DNA of 64,000 nt from DSYU01 sp963827605 (GTDB lineage: Bacteria; Chloroflexota; Anaerolineae; Anaerolineales; Anaerolineaceae): NCBI GenBank assembly GCA_963827605.1, contig CAWHBK010000001.1:806001-870000 (forward strand). The letters are read 5' to 3'. The notes under the pieces were generated by a model that was not told the origin of the DNA, searched no databases, and worked only from the letters and a program-made list of their open reading frames with translations. How positions within the stretch are numbered: the stretch's first letter is position 1; every line of letters begins with the position of its first letter. This document shows, in pieces, positions 1 through 7,371 of the stretch. Made by a program: the position numbers and the translations under genes.

Positions 1-282
1 CCCGCGCCGTTCGGCCTCATCCCGCGCCGCGTGGATGTAGGCCTGGGACGCATCCACATCCGTGGCCTGCCCGGCGCCGCCTTCCAGCAGCGCGTGCTGG
101 ATCGCCCCCACGCCGCCGCCAATATCCAGCAAGGTCATTCCCTGGATGCCCTGCTGCTTGATCGCCTCGATTAACCAGCGCGTCGTTCCGTCCGGGCCCT
201 TCTTGCGATACAACCGCAGTTCCCTGGACACACTGCGCTCATCAAACATATTCTCAATACCCTTACACTGGCTGCAGCTCAT
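1..282 (-). CDS. Class I SAM-dependent methyltransferase, N-terminal part (cut by window edge)
   Basis: Only the first 94 codons are present; the frame is open to base 1. The N-terminus has a CxxC pair (MSCSQCKGIENMFD), followed at about residues 60-75 by LLDIGGGVGAIQHALLEGG, the glycine-rich motif I that binds S-adenosylmethionine in Rossmann-fold methyltransferases, and an acidic ATDVDAS strand matching motif II. The ATG at 282 is preceded by GGACAGG, a fair ribosome binding site. The substrate cannot be deduced from this fragment. The family call rests on motif I and is good; the specific function is unknown. Confidence 0.75.
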   Translation of the reverse strand, partial: MSCSQCKGIENMFDERSVSRELRLYRKKGPDGTTRWLIEAIKQQGIQGMTLLDIGGGVGAIQHALLEGGAGQATDVDASQAYIHAARDEAERRG

Positions 283-460
283 CCTGTCCCTCCTGCTCCA
301 TATAGACAATATCCACCCGATTATAACCCGGATGGGCAGCACCCGGAGCAGCACGCTACACCGCTACACTTGGGGAATAGTGAACAGTGATCAGGGAAGA
401 GAGGAGGAGAAAAGGTGGGAAGCTCAGAATTTCGCCAGACAGAAACGTTGACAAAGTTAG

Positions 461-466
461 TATAAT
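461..466 (+). promoter_or_regulatory. -10 box (TATAAT) six bases before the start codon
   Basis: A perfect TATAAT lies at 461-466 and the ATG of the next gene is at 473, so transcription would start at or almost at the start codon. TTGACA at 448-453 is only 7 bases upstream of the -10 box, too close to act as its -35 partner. There is no Shine-Dalgarno sequence. The arrangement suggests a leaderless or near-leaderless mRNA. Confidence 0.45.
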
Positions 467-472
467 TTATGG

Positions 473-1321
473 ATGAAAATACGCAGACAAATCCTCCGGC
501 TGACCCTCTTCGTTTTGCTTTTGCAGGCGTGCAGCCCAGGCGCAGCGGTGACGCTTGCGCCAACCATCACCATGCAACCGGCTGCCCCGCCGCCTGCAAC
601 CGCCACGACTGCTCCTTCGGCGACTGCCTTATTCACCGCGCCGGCTGCTGCGGATACAGCTACAGCCACGGTTCCTACGGAAGCGGCGGCTCCAGTAGGA
701 ACCGTGGCTCCAGTAGGATCGGCGGCTCCTACACCAGCCCCGGCTGGCACCACTGCCGCGCCCATCCCTCCGACCGGCCCGCTGAGCCGGGTGGCGCTGG
801 TGGAGGCGCTGCGCGGCGGAGGCTATGTAATCTACTTCCGCCACGCTGCCACCATCCCCATCCCCGACGATGCCGACCCGGTCGTGCTGGCGGACTGCGC
901 CACGCAGCGCAAACTGTCCCCCGCCGGGGAGACGCAGGCGCGCGCGATCGGGCAGGACTTCCGTCGGCTGGGCATCCCGGTAGGCACGGTGCTCTCCAGC
1001 CCCTTCTGCCGCGCGTTGGATACCGCGCGGCTGGCCTTTGATCAGGCCGAAATAGCGCCGGCGCTGGAAAACCTCGAGACGTCCCCGGACGACAGCGAGC
1101 GCGAGAACCGTACCGCCGGGCTGCGCCGGCTGCTCGCCACCCCACCTGAGCCCGGCAGTAACACGGTCCTGGTGGCCCACGGCTTCAATATCAGCGCCGC
1201 CGCCCAGGTCACGATCCCCGAAGCCGGAGCGGCCATCTTCCGCCCGGACGGCGCCGGAGGGTTTACGCTGGTCGCCACCGTCCCAGCGGAAGAATGGGCG
1301 ACCCTGGAAGGGAAGAAATAG
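473..1321 (+). CDS. Histidine phosphatase family lipoprotein
   Basis: A 282-residue protein. Residues 1-20 form a lipoprotein signal with lipobox LLQAC, so Cys20 would be lipidated and the protein held on the outer face of the membrane. Residues 25-95 are a Thr/Pro/Ala-rich spacer. The rest is a histidine (phosphoglycerate mutase-like) phosphatase domain: IYFRHAAT carries the catalytic RH pair (the usual RHG is RHA here), LSPAGETQARAIG and VLSSPFCRALDTA carry the conserved Arg, and VLVAHGFNIS carries the second catalytic His. All four catalytic elements are present, so an active phosphohydrolase is likely; the substrate is unknown. It is a monocistronic plus-strand gene. The linker DNA contains a perfect 14-bp inverted repeat (665-678 and 695-708) within repetitive Ala/Pro/Val codons. 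Confidence 0.85.
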   Translation: MKIRRQILRLTLFVLLLQACSPGAAVTLAPTITMQPAAPPPATATTAPSATALFTAPAAADTATATVPTEAAAPVGTVAPVGSAAPTPAPAGTTAAPIPPTGPLSRVALVEALRGGGYVIYFRHAATIPIPDDADPVVLADCATQRKLSPAGETQARAIGQDFRRLGIPVGTVLSSPFCRALDTARLAFDQAEIAPALENLETSPDDSERENRTAGLRRLLATPPEPGSNTVLVAHGFNISAAAQVTIPEAGAAIFRPDGAGGFTLVATVPAEEWATLEGKK

Positions 1322-1380
1322 CCGCAAGACTCTGCTGCTTGGACAACTCAGGTTGATCTCGCTTTAAACGGTCAAGACAA

Positions 1381-2334
1381 TTATTCCTCCCCCACCAGCG
1401 CCTGCCACTGTCTGTAATCTTCATCTTTCTCGTCAACGGTCAACAACACAGAAGCCTCCACGGTTTCCGCAGCGCCGGACGGGTAGGCGAGGGTCAGGCG
1501 ATGGGGGCCAGGCGCAAGGCCGGCCAGCACAGTCACGAGCGTGCCCGCCGCAAAACGCTCGCCATCCAGCGACCAGACGGCGTGTTCCGGCGAACAGGGC
1601 TGCCCGGCCAGGTCGAAACAACCGCCAAGGACAGACACGGCCTGGCCGAAGGGCAGGCGAGCGTCCGGCGCGGGGGCAAGGATATGGACGGTTGGCGGGC
1701 GCTCTGGCATATCGATGGTTGCGACTTCCACCTCGCTGGATCGCACCCCGTCGTGGGCAGCGAGGATGAGCCGGCCCTTCCCGGAGGCCGGGATGGCGTT
1801 CAGATCTACAGTGTGGTTGGGTTCCGTCAGGCGGCGAGCGAGGGTGATGCGGCGGCCGCTCTCCATTTCGACCAAAACGCTGTAGGTGATGCCGGGCGCG
1901 GAGGAGCCGGTCTCGCCGGTAATGGAAGCGCTCTCGCTCCCCGGCTGCTCGCCGGGCTTCCATTGCAGGGTAACCCGGCTGCCATCCGATTTGTGGCGCG
2001 GCGTGGGGGCTGCGGGCGGCGCAGGTGGGATGGCAGCGCGATACAGCCGGATCTCGCCGCGGCGGAGCTCATAGGCTGCGCCATCTGGGTGAAGCGGCAG
2101 AACGCCGCGCACGCGGTAGCGCAGCGGGTCGTCCACGCTGCCGCAGCCGTGCTGCGTGACCTGCGGGGCAACGCCGAGCAGCACGCGGTCCTGCAGATCC
2201 AGCAGCACGAGCTGGTAGGCCGGGTCGCCCTCGGCACGCCGCCCGGGCCTGGAAAACTCGTATCCTGGCCGCGCCTGGTAGAGCATGTTTTCGAAGAGCG
2301 TGCCGCGGATGTGGAGATAGGTAAATGCGGGCAT
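1381..2334 (-). CDS. Hypothetical protein, partner of the upstream metzincin gene
   Basis: A 317-residue protein of unknown function with no signal peptide or membrane segment. The N-terminal 110 residues (starting MPAFTYLHIRGTLFENMLYQ) match nothing I recognise. A Pro-rich spacer (about 100-125) precedes two likely beta-sandwich regions: one at about 125-205 with fibronectin-like phrases, and one at about 210-305 starting PPTVHILAPAPDARLPFGQA, which resembles Ig-like or bacterial surface beta domains. The start at 2334 has a good ribosome binding site (AGGAAAAGAAAT). It begins 22 bases after the stop of the metzincin gene on the same strand, so the two are almost certainly co-transcribed and may act together. 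Confidence 0.7.
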   Translation of the reverse strand: MPAFTYLHIRGTLFENMLYQARPGYEFSRPGRRAEGDPAYQLVLLDLQDRVLLGVAPQVTQHGCGSVDDPLRYRVRGVLPLHPDGAAYELRRGEIRLYRAAIPPAPPAAPTPRHKSDGSRVTLQWKPGEQPGSESASITGETGSSAPGITYSVLVEMESGRRITLARRLTEPNHTVDLNAIPASGKGRLILAAHDGVRSSEVEVATIDMPERPPTVHILAPAPDARLPFGQAVSVLGGCFDLAGQPCSPEHAVWSLDGERFAAGTLVTVLAGLAPGPHRLTLAYPSGAAETVEASVLLTVDEKDEDYRQWQALVGEE

Positions 2335-2356
2335 ATTTCTTTTCCTGTTTTTTCCC

Positions 2357-4756
2357 TCAGAATTTTTGGAAAAGTCGCATCCAGGTGGTTATGCCTGGGC
2401 GGATCGGTGTGAAATAGCTCATCAAGTCTCCGGCCGGGAGCGAGATGGCCGTGGCCGTGCGCACGTCGAAGGGCGGCCGGCGCAGGCGACCGCCGTTATC
2501 GACTGAGTCGTAAGGTCCCTCCGGTTGATTGGAACTGCTGCTGGTCAGGTTGATATGGTTCAGCCCGAGGGTATGGCCCAGCTCGTGCGCGCCGACCTCT
2601 GGGCGATCGGCCATAGCCATCGCCACCGTACCGGGTGTGTCGGAGAGGCCCTCGTGCGCGAGCTTGCTGGCCGTGTAACGCTCGCTGGCCGGGATGATAC
2701 ACAGCCAGCGGACATCGTCGTCTTCGTCGGCATCGTCCCAGGCATCTTCGACATCATCGAGCAGGTCGCTCCAGCCATCATCAGTGGCAAGGTTATACGT
2801 GTGCGAGAACCAGCGCGGGGCGGCGATGCCGATATCGGTCAGCGGCGTGGGCAGGTAGTCGAGCGCGCTGCGGGCATAATCGAGCATGCCGCTGTCGCTG
2901 CCATACAGGGCCATATACAGCGCGCGCACGCGGAGCGGGGCATGGCTGACCCAGGTCCACGAGATGGTCTGGCCGACCACGATCTTGCCGCTGGGATCGT
3001 TACAAACCAGCTTGACGGTGAGGGTGTGCGTCCCCGCGGGTACCCAGGCGGCGGGAATGGTGAAGTTGAGCGTATCGTTGGTGAAATTTGGGTCCGAGAG
3101 ACCCCTGACCCCGGCGTATCCGCGGTCGGGGACGATGTTGCGCACGTTGGTCGGGAAGACCGTCTTGTTATCCACCTTTAGCGAACCGGTAATCTTGTCC
3201 AGCTTGTTGGAATACCAGCCGCCGCGATCGCAGTTCATGTGCACGCGCACAGCCGTATCCTTGTTGGCCACGGTCGGCATCGCCTGCCCGGCCAGAATGT
3301 CGCCGAGATCGCCCTGGACACCCTGGGTCACTTCGATGTACTGGATGGTCAGGCTGGGCGGCACGCTGAGCCAGACGGGAATTTGCAGCGGGGCAGTCGT
3401 GCCGCAAGCGCTGGTGGTAATGAACGACAGCGTGGCCTGGGTGGGCCCTTGGGGGCTTGGGTCGGGGACGGTCAGGACCGTGCCGCCGAAACCGCCGGGC
3501 AGGTTGCTGCGCTCCCAGGCTACGCTGCCGTGGATGATCAACTGGATGCGCACGCGGGTGGTCGGACCGCCGCCGGCACGGTAGGTAAGCGCAACGGAGT
3601 CGCCGGGGGCCAGGTTTGGCGACTTGAACGCATCGAAATCAATCGGAACCCCGCCCAATGAAACCTGGTATACCGAGGCCAGCCCCCCGGTGAAGAGGAT
3701 ACTGTTTCCCAGCCGGTAGACATCGATGTCCGCGCACGGGTCCCAATGGCGGGTGTAGGCGTTCAGATGCAGGTCGCCGGCGGTAGCCCAGGTCGGAACA
3801 ACCACGTCTACCTCGGTGTCGGTCCAGCGGGTTGGATTGACGCCGACCAGCACCCCAGGATCCGCGCCGGCAGCCGGGAACTTGGGGTCTTTAGGGTTAG
3901 GCGAGGGGAAATAGACGCGACCGGTCGGGCCGAAATTGCTGCCGCGGATGGTCAGGAGTTCCCCGGCGCAGGCCGATGGGTTGGAGAGCGCGGTAATAGT
4001 GTAGCGCCCGCCAAACTTGTCGATCATCGACATGCCCTTCCGCGCGCTGCCCGCGCAGGGCCACATTTTATCCCATATCCCGTGGGTGGATCTCTCCACA
4101 TGGTCGCGCCAGCTGTCATGGTCGAATGGCAGGCGATCCGGTCCGAAGGCCGGCTTGCGCACATTACCCGCTTCGTGGGCCCCCGCCGGTTCAAACTGCC
4201 GGTCGAGCACGTCACGCCACTGGGGAGCCAGGCGCGCGGTGACGAACGTATCGAGCGGTTGGCTGTCGCCCTGCCGTTCGCGTTCCAAAAAATGCGCGGC
4301 GACATCGAGATGGAAGAACGGCTGGAGCAGGCGGGCCAGCGCGTCGAGCATTTGATCCGCTTCGTTGGGCTGGTTCGCTGCGCGCACGACCCCGGCAACC
4401 AGCCGGAACAGCGCTGGCCCGTCGACGGTGCGCGGCTCGCCGTCCCAGGCGCCGCCGGTGGCCTCGTCAAATACGGAGGCTGGAATGGCTGGGGGTTCAT
4501 CAATCGGCTGGCGCAGCAGCAGCCAGAGACGCGTGGCGGCGCCGAGATCGCCGCGCAGCACGGCATCGGCCTCGTTCGCGCAGCGTTCGAGATAACCGGC
4601 ATGGCGCTCGATGCCGGCATTCAGCAGGGCGCCCAGCTCCGCGGCCCCGGCGAGTGACAGATCGTCAAAGGTCTGGGCAATGGCCTCGTAGTTCAGCAGC
4701 GGCCGGGGCGGGGTCACTTTGACTGAGTCCGGCGAGGCGGATATTTCGCTTGTCAT
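2357..4756 (-). CDS. Large protein with IPT/TIG-like domain and metzincin zinc-protease motif
   Basis: A 799-residue protein. Residues 1-230 are mostly helical and unknown. About 250-360 resembles an IPT/TIG Ig-like domain (ITALSNPSACAGELLTIRGS, then GRVYFP). Further beta-rich segments fill 360-600. Near residue 723 is HELGHTLGLNH, the full HExxHxxGxxH zinc-binding signature of metzincin metallopeptidases, followed by LMSYF, which fits the Met-turn that closes the metzincin active site. All catalytic residues are present, so peptidase activity is likely. No N-terminal signal peptide is visible, which is unusual for a metzincin and leaves its export route open. The start at 4756 has AGGAGCGAATAAAGA upstream. 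It heads a two-gene unit with the 317-residue protein and has a strong promoter about 95 bases upstream. Confidence 0.75.
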   Translation of the reverse strand: MTSEISASPDSVKVTPPRPLLNYEAIAQTFDDLSLAGAAELGALLNAGIERHAGYLERCANEADAVLRGDLGAATRLWLLLRQPIDEPPAIPASVFDEATGGAWDGEPRTVDGPALFRLVAGVVRAANQPNEADQMLDALARLLQPFFHLDVAAHFLERERQGDSQPLDTFVTARLAPQWRDVLDRQFEPAGAHEAGNVRKPAFGPDRLPFDHDSWRDHVERSTHGIWDKMWPCAGSARKGMSMIDKFGGRYTITALSNPSACAGELLTIRGSNFGPTGRVYFPSPNPKDPKFPAAGADPGVLVGVNPTRWTDTEVDVVVPTWATAGDLHLNAYTRHWDPCADIDVYRLGNSILFTGGLASVYQVSLGGVPIDFDAFKSPNLAPGDSVALTYRAGGGPTTRVRIQLIIHGSVAWERSNLPGGFGGTVLTVPDPSPQGPTQATLSFITTSACGTTAPLQIPVWLSVPPSLTIQYIEVTQGVQGDLGDILAGQAMPTVANKDTAVRVHMNCDRGGWYSNKLDKITGSLKVDNKTVFPTNVRNIVPDRGYAGVRGLSDPNFTNDTLNFTIPAAWVPAGTHTLTVKLVCNDPSGKIVVGQTISWTWVSHAPLRVRALYMALYGSDSGMLDYARSALDYLPTPLTDIGIAAPRWFSHTYNLATDDGWSDLLDDVEDAWDDADEDDDVRWLCIIPASERYTASKLAHEGLSDTPGTVAMAMADRPEVGAHELGHTLGLNHINLTSSSSNQPEGPYDSVDNGGRLRRPPFDVRTATAISLPAGDLMSYFTPIRPGITTWMRLFQKF

Positions 4757-4856
4757 TCTTTATTCGCTCCTGAACGCATGGATACCCCCTATAAATGAGA
4801 ACAGCCAATCGATTGAAAAAACAAAAATATGTGTACGTAATAGATCTACTAATTCT

Positions 4857-4884
4857 AGTATAAATAAACCGCAGCCCATGTCAA
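4857..4884 (-). promoter_or_regulatory. Sigma-70-type promoter of the metzincin operon
   Basis: Read on the minus strand, TTGACA (4884-4879) and TATACT (4862-4857) are 16 bases apart, close to consensus, with the start codon about 100 bases downstream in an AT-rich leader. The -35 box lies inside an inverted repeat, so the promoter may be under repressor or activator control. Confidence 0.6.
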
Positions 4885-4970
4885 GAGCGGTTTATCGTTT
4901 AAACTAATATTTTGCTTTCGCTAACTGGTTTGCCAATGTCACATTCGGGCAAGAGAGCGGTTTCAACCGC
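4866..4970. promoter_or_regulatory. Paired inverted repeats, candidate operators
   Basis: AAACCGC (4866-4872) and GCGGTTT (4887-4893) form an inverted repeat with a 14-base spacer that encloses the -35 box. A compact second palindrome, GCGGTTTCAACCGC, lies at 4957-4970. The right-hand sequence of the first (CAAGAGCGGTTT) and that of the second (CAAGAGAGCGGTTT) are near-identical direct repeats. Two copies of the same half-site around one promoter suggest binding by a dimeric regulator. The regulator is not identified. Confidence 0.4.
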
Positions 4971-4998
4971 CAGGTATATGATATGGACATAGTCTAAA

Positions 4999-5031
4999 CT
5001 AGATTTCGCCCCTATTTTGGGCGAAATCTAG
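4999..5031 (-). terminator. Perfect 13-bp hairpin downstream of the GH5 gene
   Basis: The arms CTAGATTTCGCCC (4999-5011) and GGGCGAAATCTAG (5019-5031) pair perfectly around a 7-base loop. It lies about 195 bases after the GH5 stop on the minus strand and is followed only by TTTAG, so it is a weak intrinsic terminator candidate or an mRNA-stabilising hairpin. Confidence 0.4.
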
Positions 5032-5140
5032 GGCTGACCAGGCTGAATCTGAATGGCTCAAGAGTCGCAATTAAGAAGTTGAACTGTTCAAGACCACTTC
5101 TCAATTGCACGCACACGCTGCTGTTTTCTGCCAGCCTGCC

Positions 5141-5170
5141 GAGCGGAGCCTTCTGTTTCAGGCTCCGCTC
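5141..5170. repeat. 11-bp inverted repeat in the 3' region of the GH5 gene
   Basis: GAGCGGAGCCT (5141-5151) and AGGCTCCGCTC (5160-5170) pair perfectly around an 8-base loop, 56 bases beyond the GH5 stop. No T-run follows on either strand, so it looks more like a 3' mRNA structure than a terminator. The rest of 5032-5225 shows no gene. Confidence 0.35.
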
Positions 5171-5225
5171 GAATTCTCCTTGCCAGGGTTGATCAGGGAT
5201 GGGATCGCATTTTCGATCCTGGAGC

Positions 5226-7214
5226 CTACTCGGCGCGCACGTTATCGATATAGAATGTGCCGGCGTTAAACCAGATGTAAATCCCATGCAGCTTGCTCAG
5301 ATCCTGGCTGGATAAGCCGGTCAGATCCAGATCTACGGTCGTCGTGGTGTTCTCAGGTGTCCAGGTTCCGTTGAGCTGGTTCCACGCCCAACTATCCCCC
5401 AGTTTCAAGGCTACCAGGGCGGATGTACCCCCGGCAAAGGTCTTCAAATCGTACTTGAAGCGCGTTTTATTCGACAGGTCAATGGCGTTCGAAATATCCA
5501 GTCCGAACCAGTTACCGGTAGAAACAACCTTCAGGCTGTGCGTGCCTTCGGTGGCCCAATCGGTGATCTGCGCTACGGAATTTCCATCTGGGGTCTGCCA
5601 ATTCCCCAACGCCCAACCTTCCACGCCGTTCTCAAAGCCGTACAGCAGCAGCGCGCCCTGCGGGTCAGGCTTGACCGTCACCAGAATCGTGGCGGCATTG
5701 GACAAGACACCCCTGGAAGCGGCAGGCGTCTGGGTCTTGACGACATACGAGACCTGGCTCTTGCCCGCAACACCCTCGGTTGGGGTAAACGTAACCGTAC
5801 CATCCGGGTTGGTCACAAAGGTACCACCGCTGACGGTCATGCTCGTTTGCTGTCCATCGGTCAATGGGTCCAGGTCAACCGAGCCGGGGACAAGCTTCGC
5901 GCCGTTATAGGTGATGTCATTGTCCAGCGGGTGGATGACCACTGGAGTATTAAAATCGGTGACGACGGTGTCGTTATCGGCCACCGGCGCGAAGGAAAGA
6001 TATTTTCCAGCCATCATCATCCTGGAAAAGTTCGTCAGGGTGGTGCAAACGGGGGATGGACAGTAAACGGTAAAGCCGTCGTAGTCCGGATACAGCGAAC
6101 CGTCATCCTGTTTCCCGGAGAGGATCCAGTACAGCGCGCCGCTGCCGCCGCTCTTAAACACCGCGTCGGTCCACTGCTGGTAGACCGGGTTGCGAATATT
6201 CTTGTCCAGCAGGCCAAACTCGCCCAGCATGGCCGGTTTGTTAATTGTGGCAGCATCGGCAAAGTGGCGCTTGATCCAATCCGTGCTCCAATCGATGGTT
6301 TTGCCCCAGCCGTCGGGGTAGAGGTGGAACGACATCACATCGATATTGGGCAGGTTGGCGAAGGCCAGGGTGTCAACGCCTTCGCCGCAGTTCTCCGTCC
6401 AGTCCGATGACGTTGGGCTGACGCAGTAAAAGCCCTCGTCGCCAACGGAAACCAGGTGATTCTTGTCGATGCTCTTGATGAAGGTCGACATCTCATCCGC
6501 CCAGGTGGTCAGGGTCTCGGTTGTGCAGTTGGCTGAACGCGGGTATGCGCCGGCGCTCAGGCAGCGCGGCTCGTTGGCCAGTTCCCAGGTCATAATGGTC
6601 GGATCATTCATGTACTGCACGCCGGTATAGCTGTTGGTGCGGTTGAGCAGGTGCGCGATCCAATCCTTGTACCACTGACGGATCGCCGGGTCGGTATAGA
6701 ACTGGTCGTGGTATTGACCGTTCGCCCAACGAACATACTGATCAATGCCGCCGAAGGCATTCCAGTTGTTGACAAAGGGAATGACCACCTTGATGCCTGA
6801 CTGCCCGGCCTTGTAGATGGCATAGTCGAGCTTCTGCAACCCGTCTGCTCCATCGTTATACGCCGGGGCGGTGCCATCCCAGTACTGGAAGTAGATGCCG
6901 TCCGATTTGCCGTTAATGGAATTGGTCCCGTCCTGGTTGCCAATATCCAGCGAGCCCCACATGCGGATCACTTCAAACCTGGCAGCGGCGGCGCTGTTGA
7001 GCACATCGTCCACCATGAACTGCGATTTGTACATCAGGTAGTAGTTGTTCGTCCCGGCAAAGCGAAAGGGCTTGCCTTTATATTCCAAATTGGCCCCATT
7101 CCGGTGGACAAACGACCCATCACTCTTCGCGGCGGGCTGCGCAATGACTGGCTGTGCGAAAGTCGTCAGTGCGAGCATCAAGATCCAAAGCACACTCGAG
7201 AAACGTTTGACCAT
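5226..7214 (-). CDS. Secreted GH5 beta-mannanase-like glycoside hydrolase with Ig-like and C-terminal CBM-like domains
   Basis: A 662-residue protein. Residues 1-26 are a Sec signal peptide (MVKRFSSVLWILMLALTTFA, cut near AQPAAK). The catalytic (beta/alpha)8 domain spans about 30-400: the acid/base Glu is in WELANEPRC (about 214) and the nucleophile Glu in AMLGEFGLLD (about 331), as in GH5 subfamily 7 mannanases. About 410-500 is an Ig-like module (PLDNDITYNGAKLVPGS, then TFTPTEGVAGKSQVSY), and 515-662 is a beta-sandwich carbohydrate-binding module rich in Trp (GVEGWALGNW). I chose the ATG at 7214, which has AAAGGATAGGATCGGA in front, over one 33 bases upstream. It would cut beta-1,4-mannan-type or related glucans outside the cell. 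It is the last gene of the sugar-uptake and hydrolase cluster, 146 bases after the GH31 gene. Confidence 0.85.
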   Translation of the reverse strand: MVKRFSSVLWILMLALTTFAQPVIAQPAAKSDGSFVHRNGANLEYKGKPFRFAGTNNYYLMYKSQFMVDDVLNSAAAARFEVIRMWGSLDIGNQDGTNSINGKSDGIYFQYWDGTAPAYNDGADGLQKLDYAIYKAGQSGIKVVIPFVNNWNAFGGIDQYVRWANGQYHDQFYTDPAIRQWYKDWIAHLLNRTNSYTGVQYMNDPTIMTWELANEPRCLSAGAYPRSANCTTETLTTWADEMSTFIKSIDKNHLVSVGDEGFYCVSPTSSDWTENCGEGVDTLAFANLPNIDVMSFHLYPDGWGKTIDWSTDWIKRHFADAATINKPAMLGEFGLLDKNIRNPVYQQWTDAVFKSGGSGALYWILSGKQDDGSLYPDYDGFTVYCPSPVCTTLTNFSRMMMAGKYLSFAPVADNDTVVTDFNTPVVIHPLDNDITYNGAKLVPGSVDLDPLTDGQQTSMTVSGGTFVTNPDGTVTFTPTEGVAGKSQVSYVVKTQTPAASRGVLSNAATILVTVKPDPQGALLLYGFENGVEGWALGNWQTPDGNSVAQITDWATEGTHSLKVVSTGNWFGLDISNAIDLSNKTRFKYDLKTFAGGTSALVALKLGDSWAWNQLNGTWTPENTTTTVDLDLTGLSSQDLSKLHGIYIWFNAGTFYIDNVRAE

Positions 7215-7342
7215 TCCGATCCTATCCTTTCCGGGCGCAACGCCCATTCAAAAACAAGTTGGTATGGCTTCCACTTTACCCAGCATTATGCCGGATCGCC
7301 GGCCCTGCCTTAGCGACCCCAGACACAGCGCGGCCTGTAATT

Positions 7343-7371
7343 ATATTATATAGGGTTATCTTACGGTTCAA
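7343..7371 (-). promoter_or_regulatory. Possible promoter before the GH5 gene
   Basis: On the minus strand TTGAAC (7371-7366) and TAATAT (7348-7343) are 17 bases apart in an AT-rich pocket between two GC-rich genes. It would allow the GH5 gene to be transcribed independently of the upstream cluster. The match is imperfect. Confidence 0.3.

Noticed and set aside
448..466. TTGACA and TATAAT seven bases apart as a single promoter
   Set aside because: The spacing is far below the 16-18 bases needed by a standard sigma-70 holoenzyme. Only the -10 box was kept.
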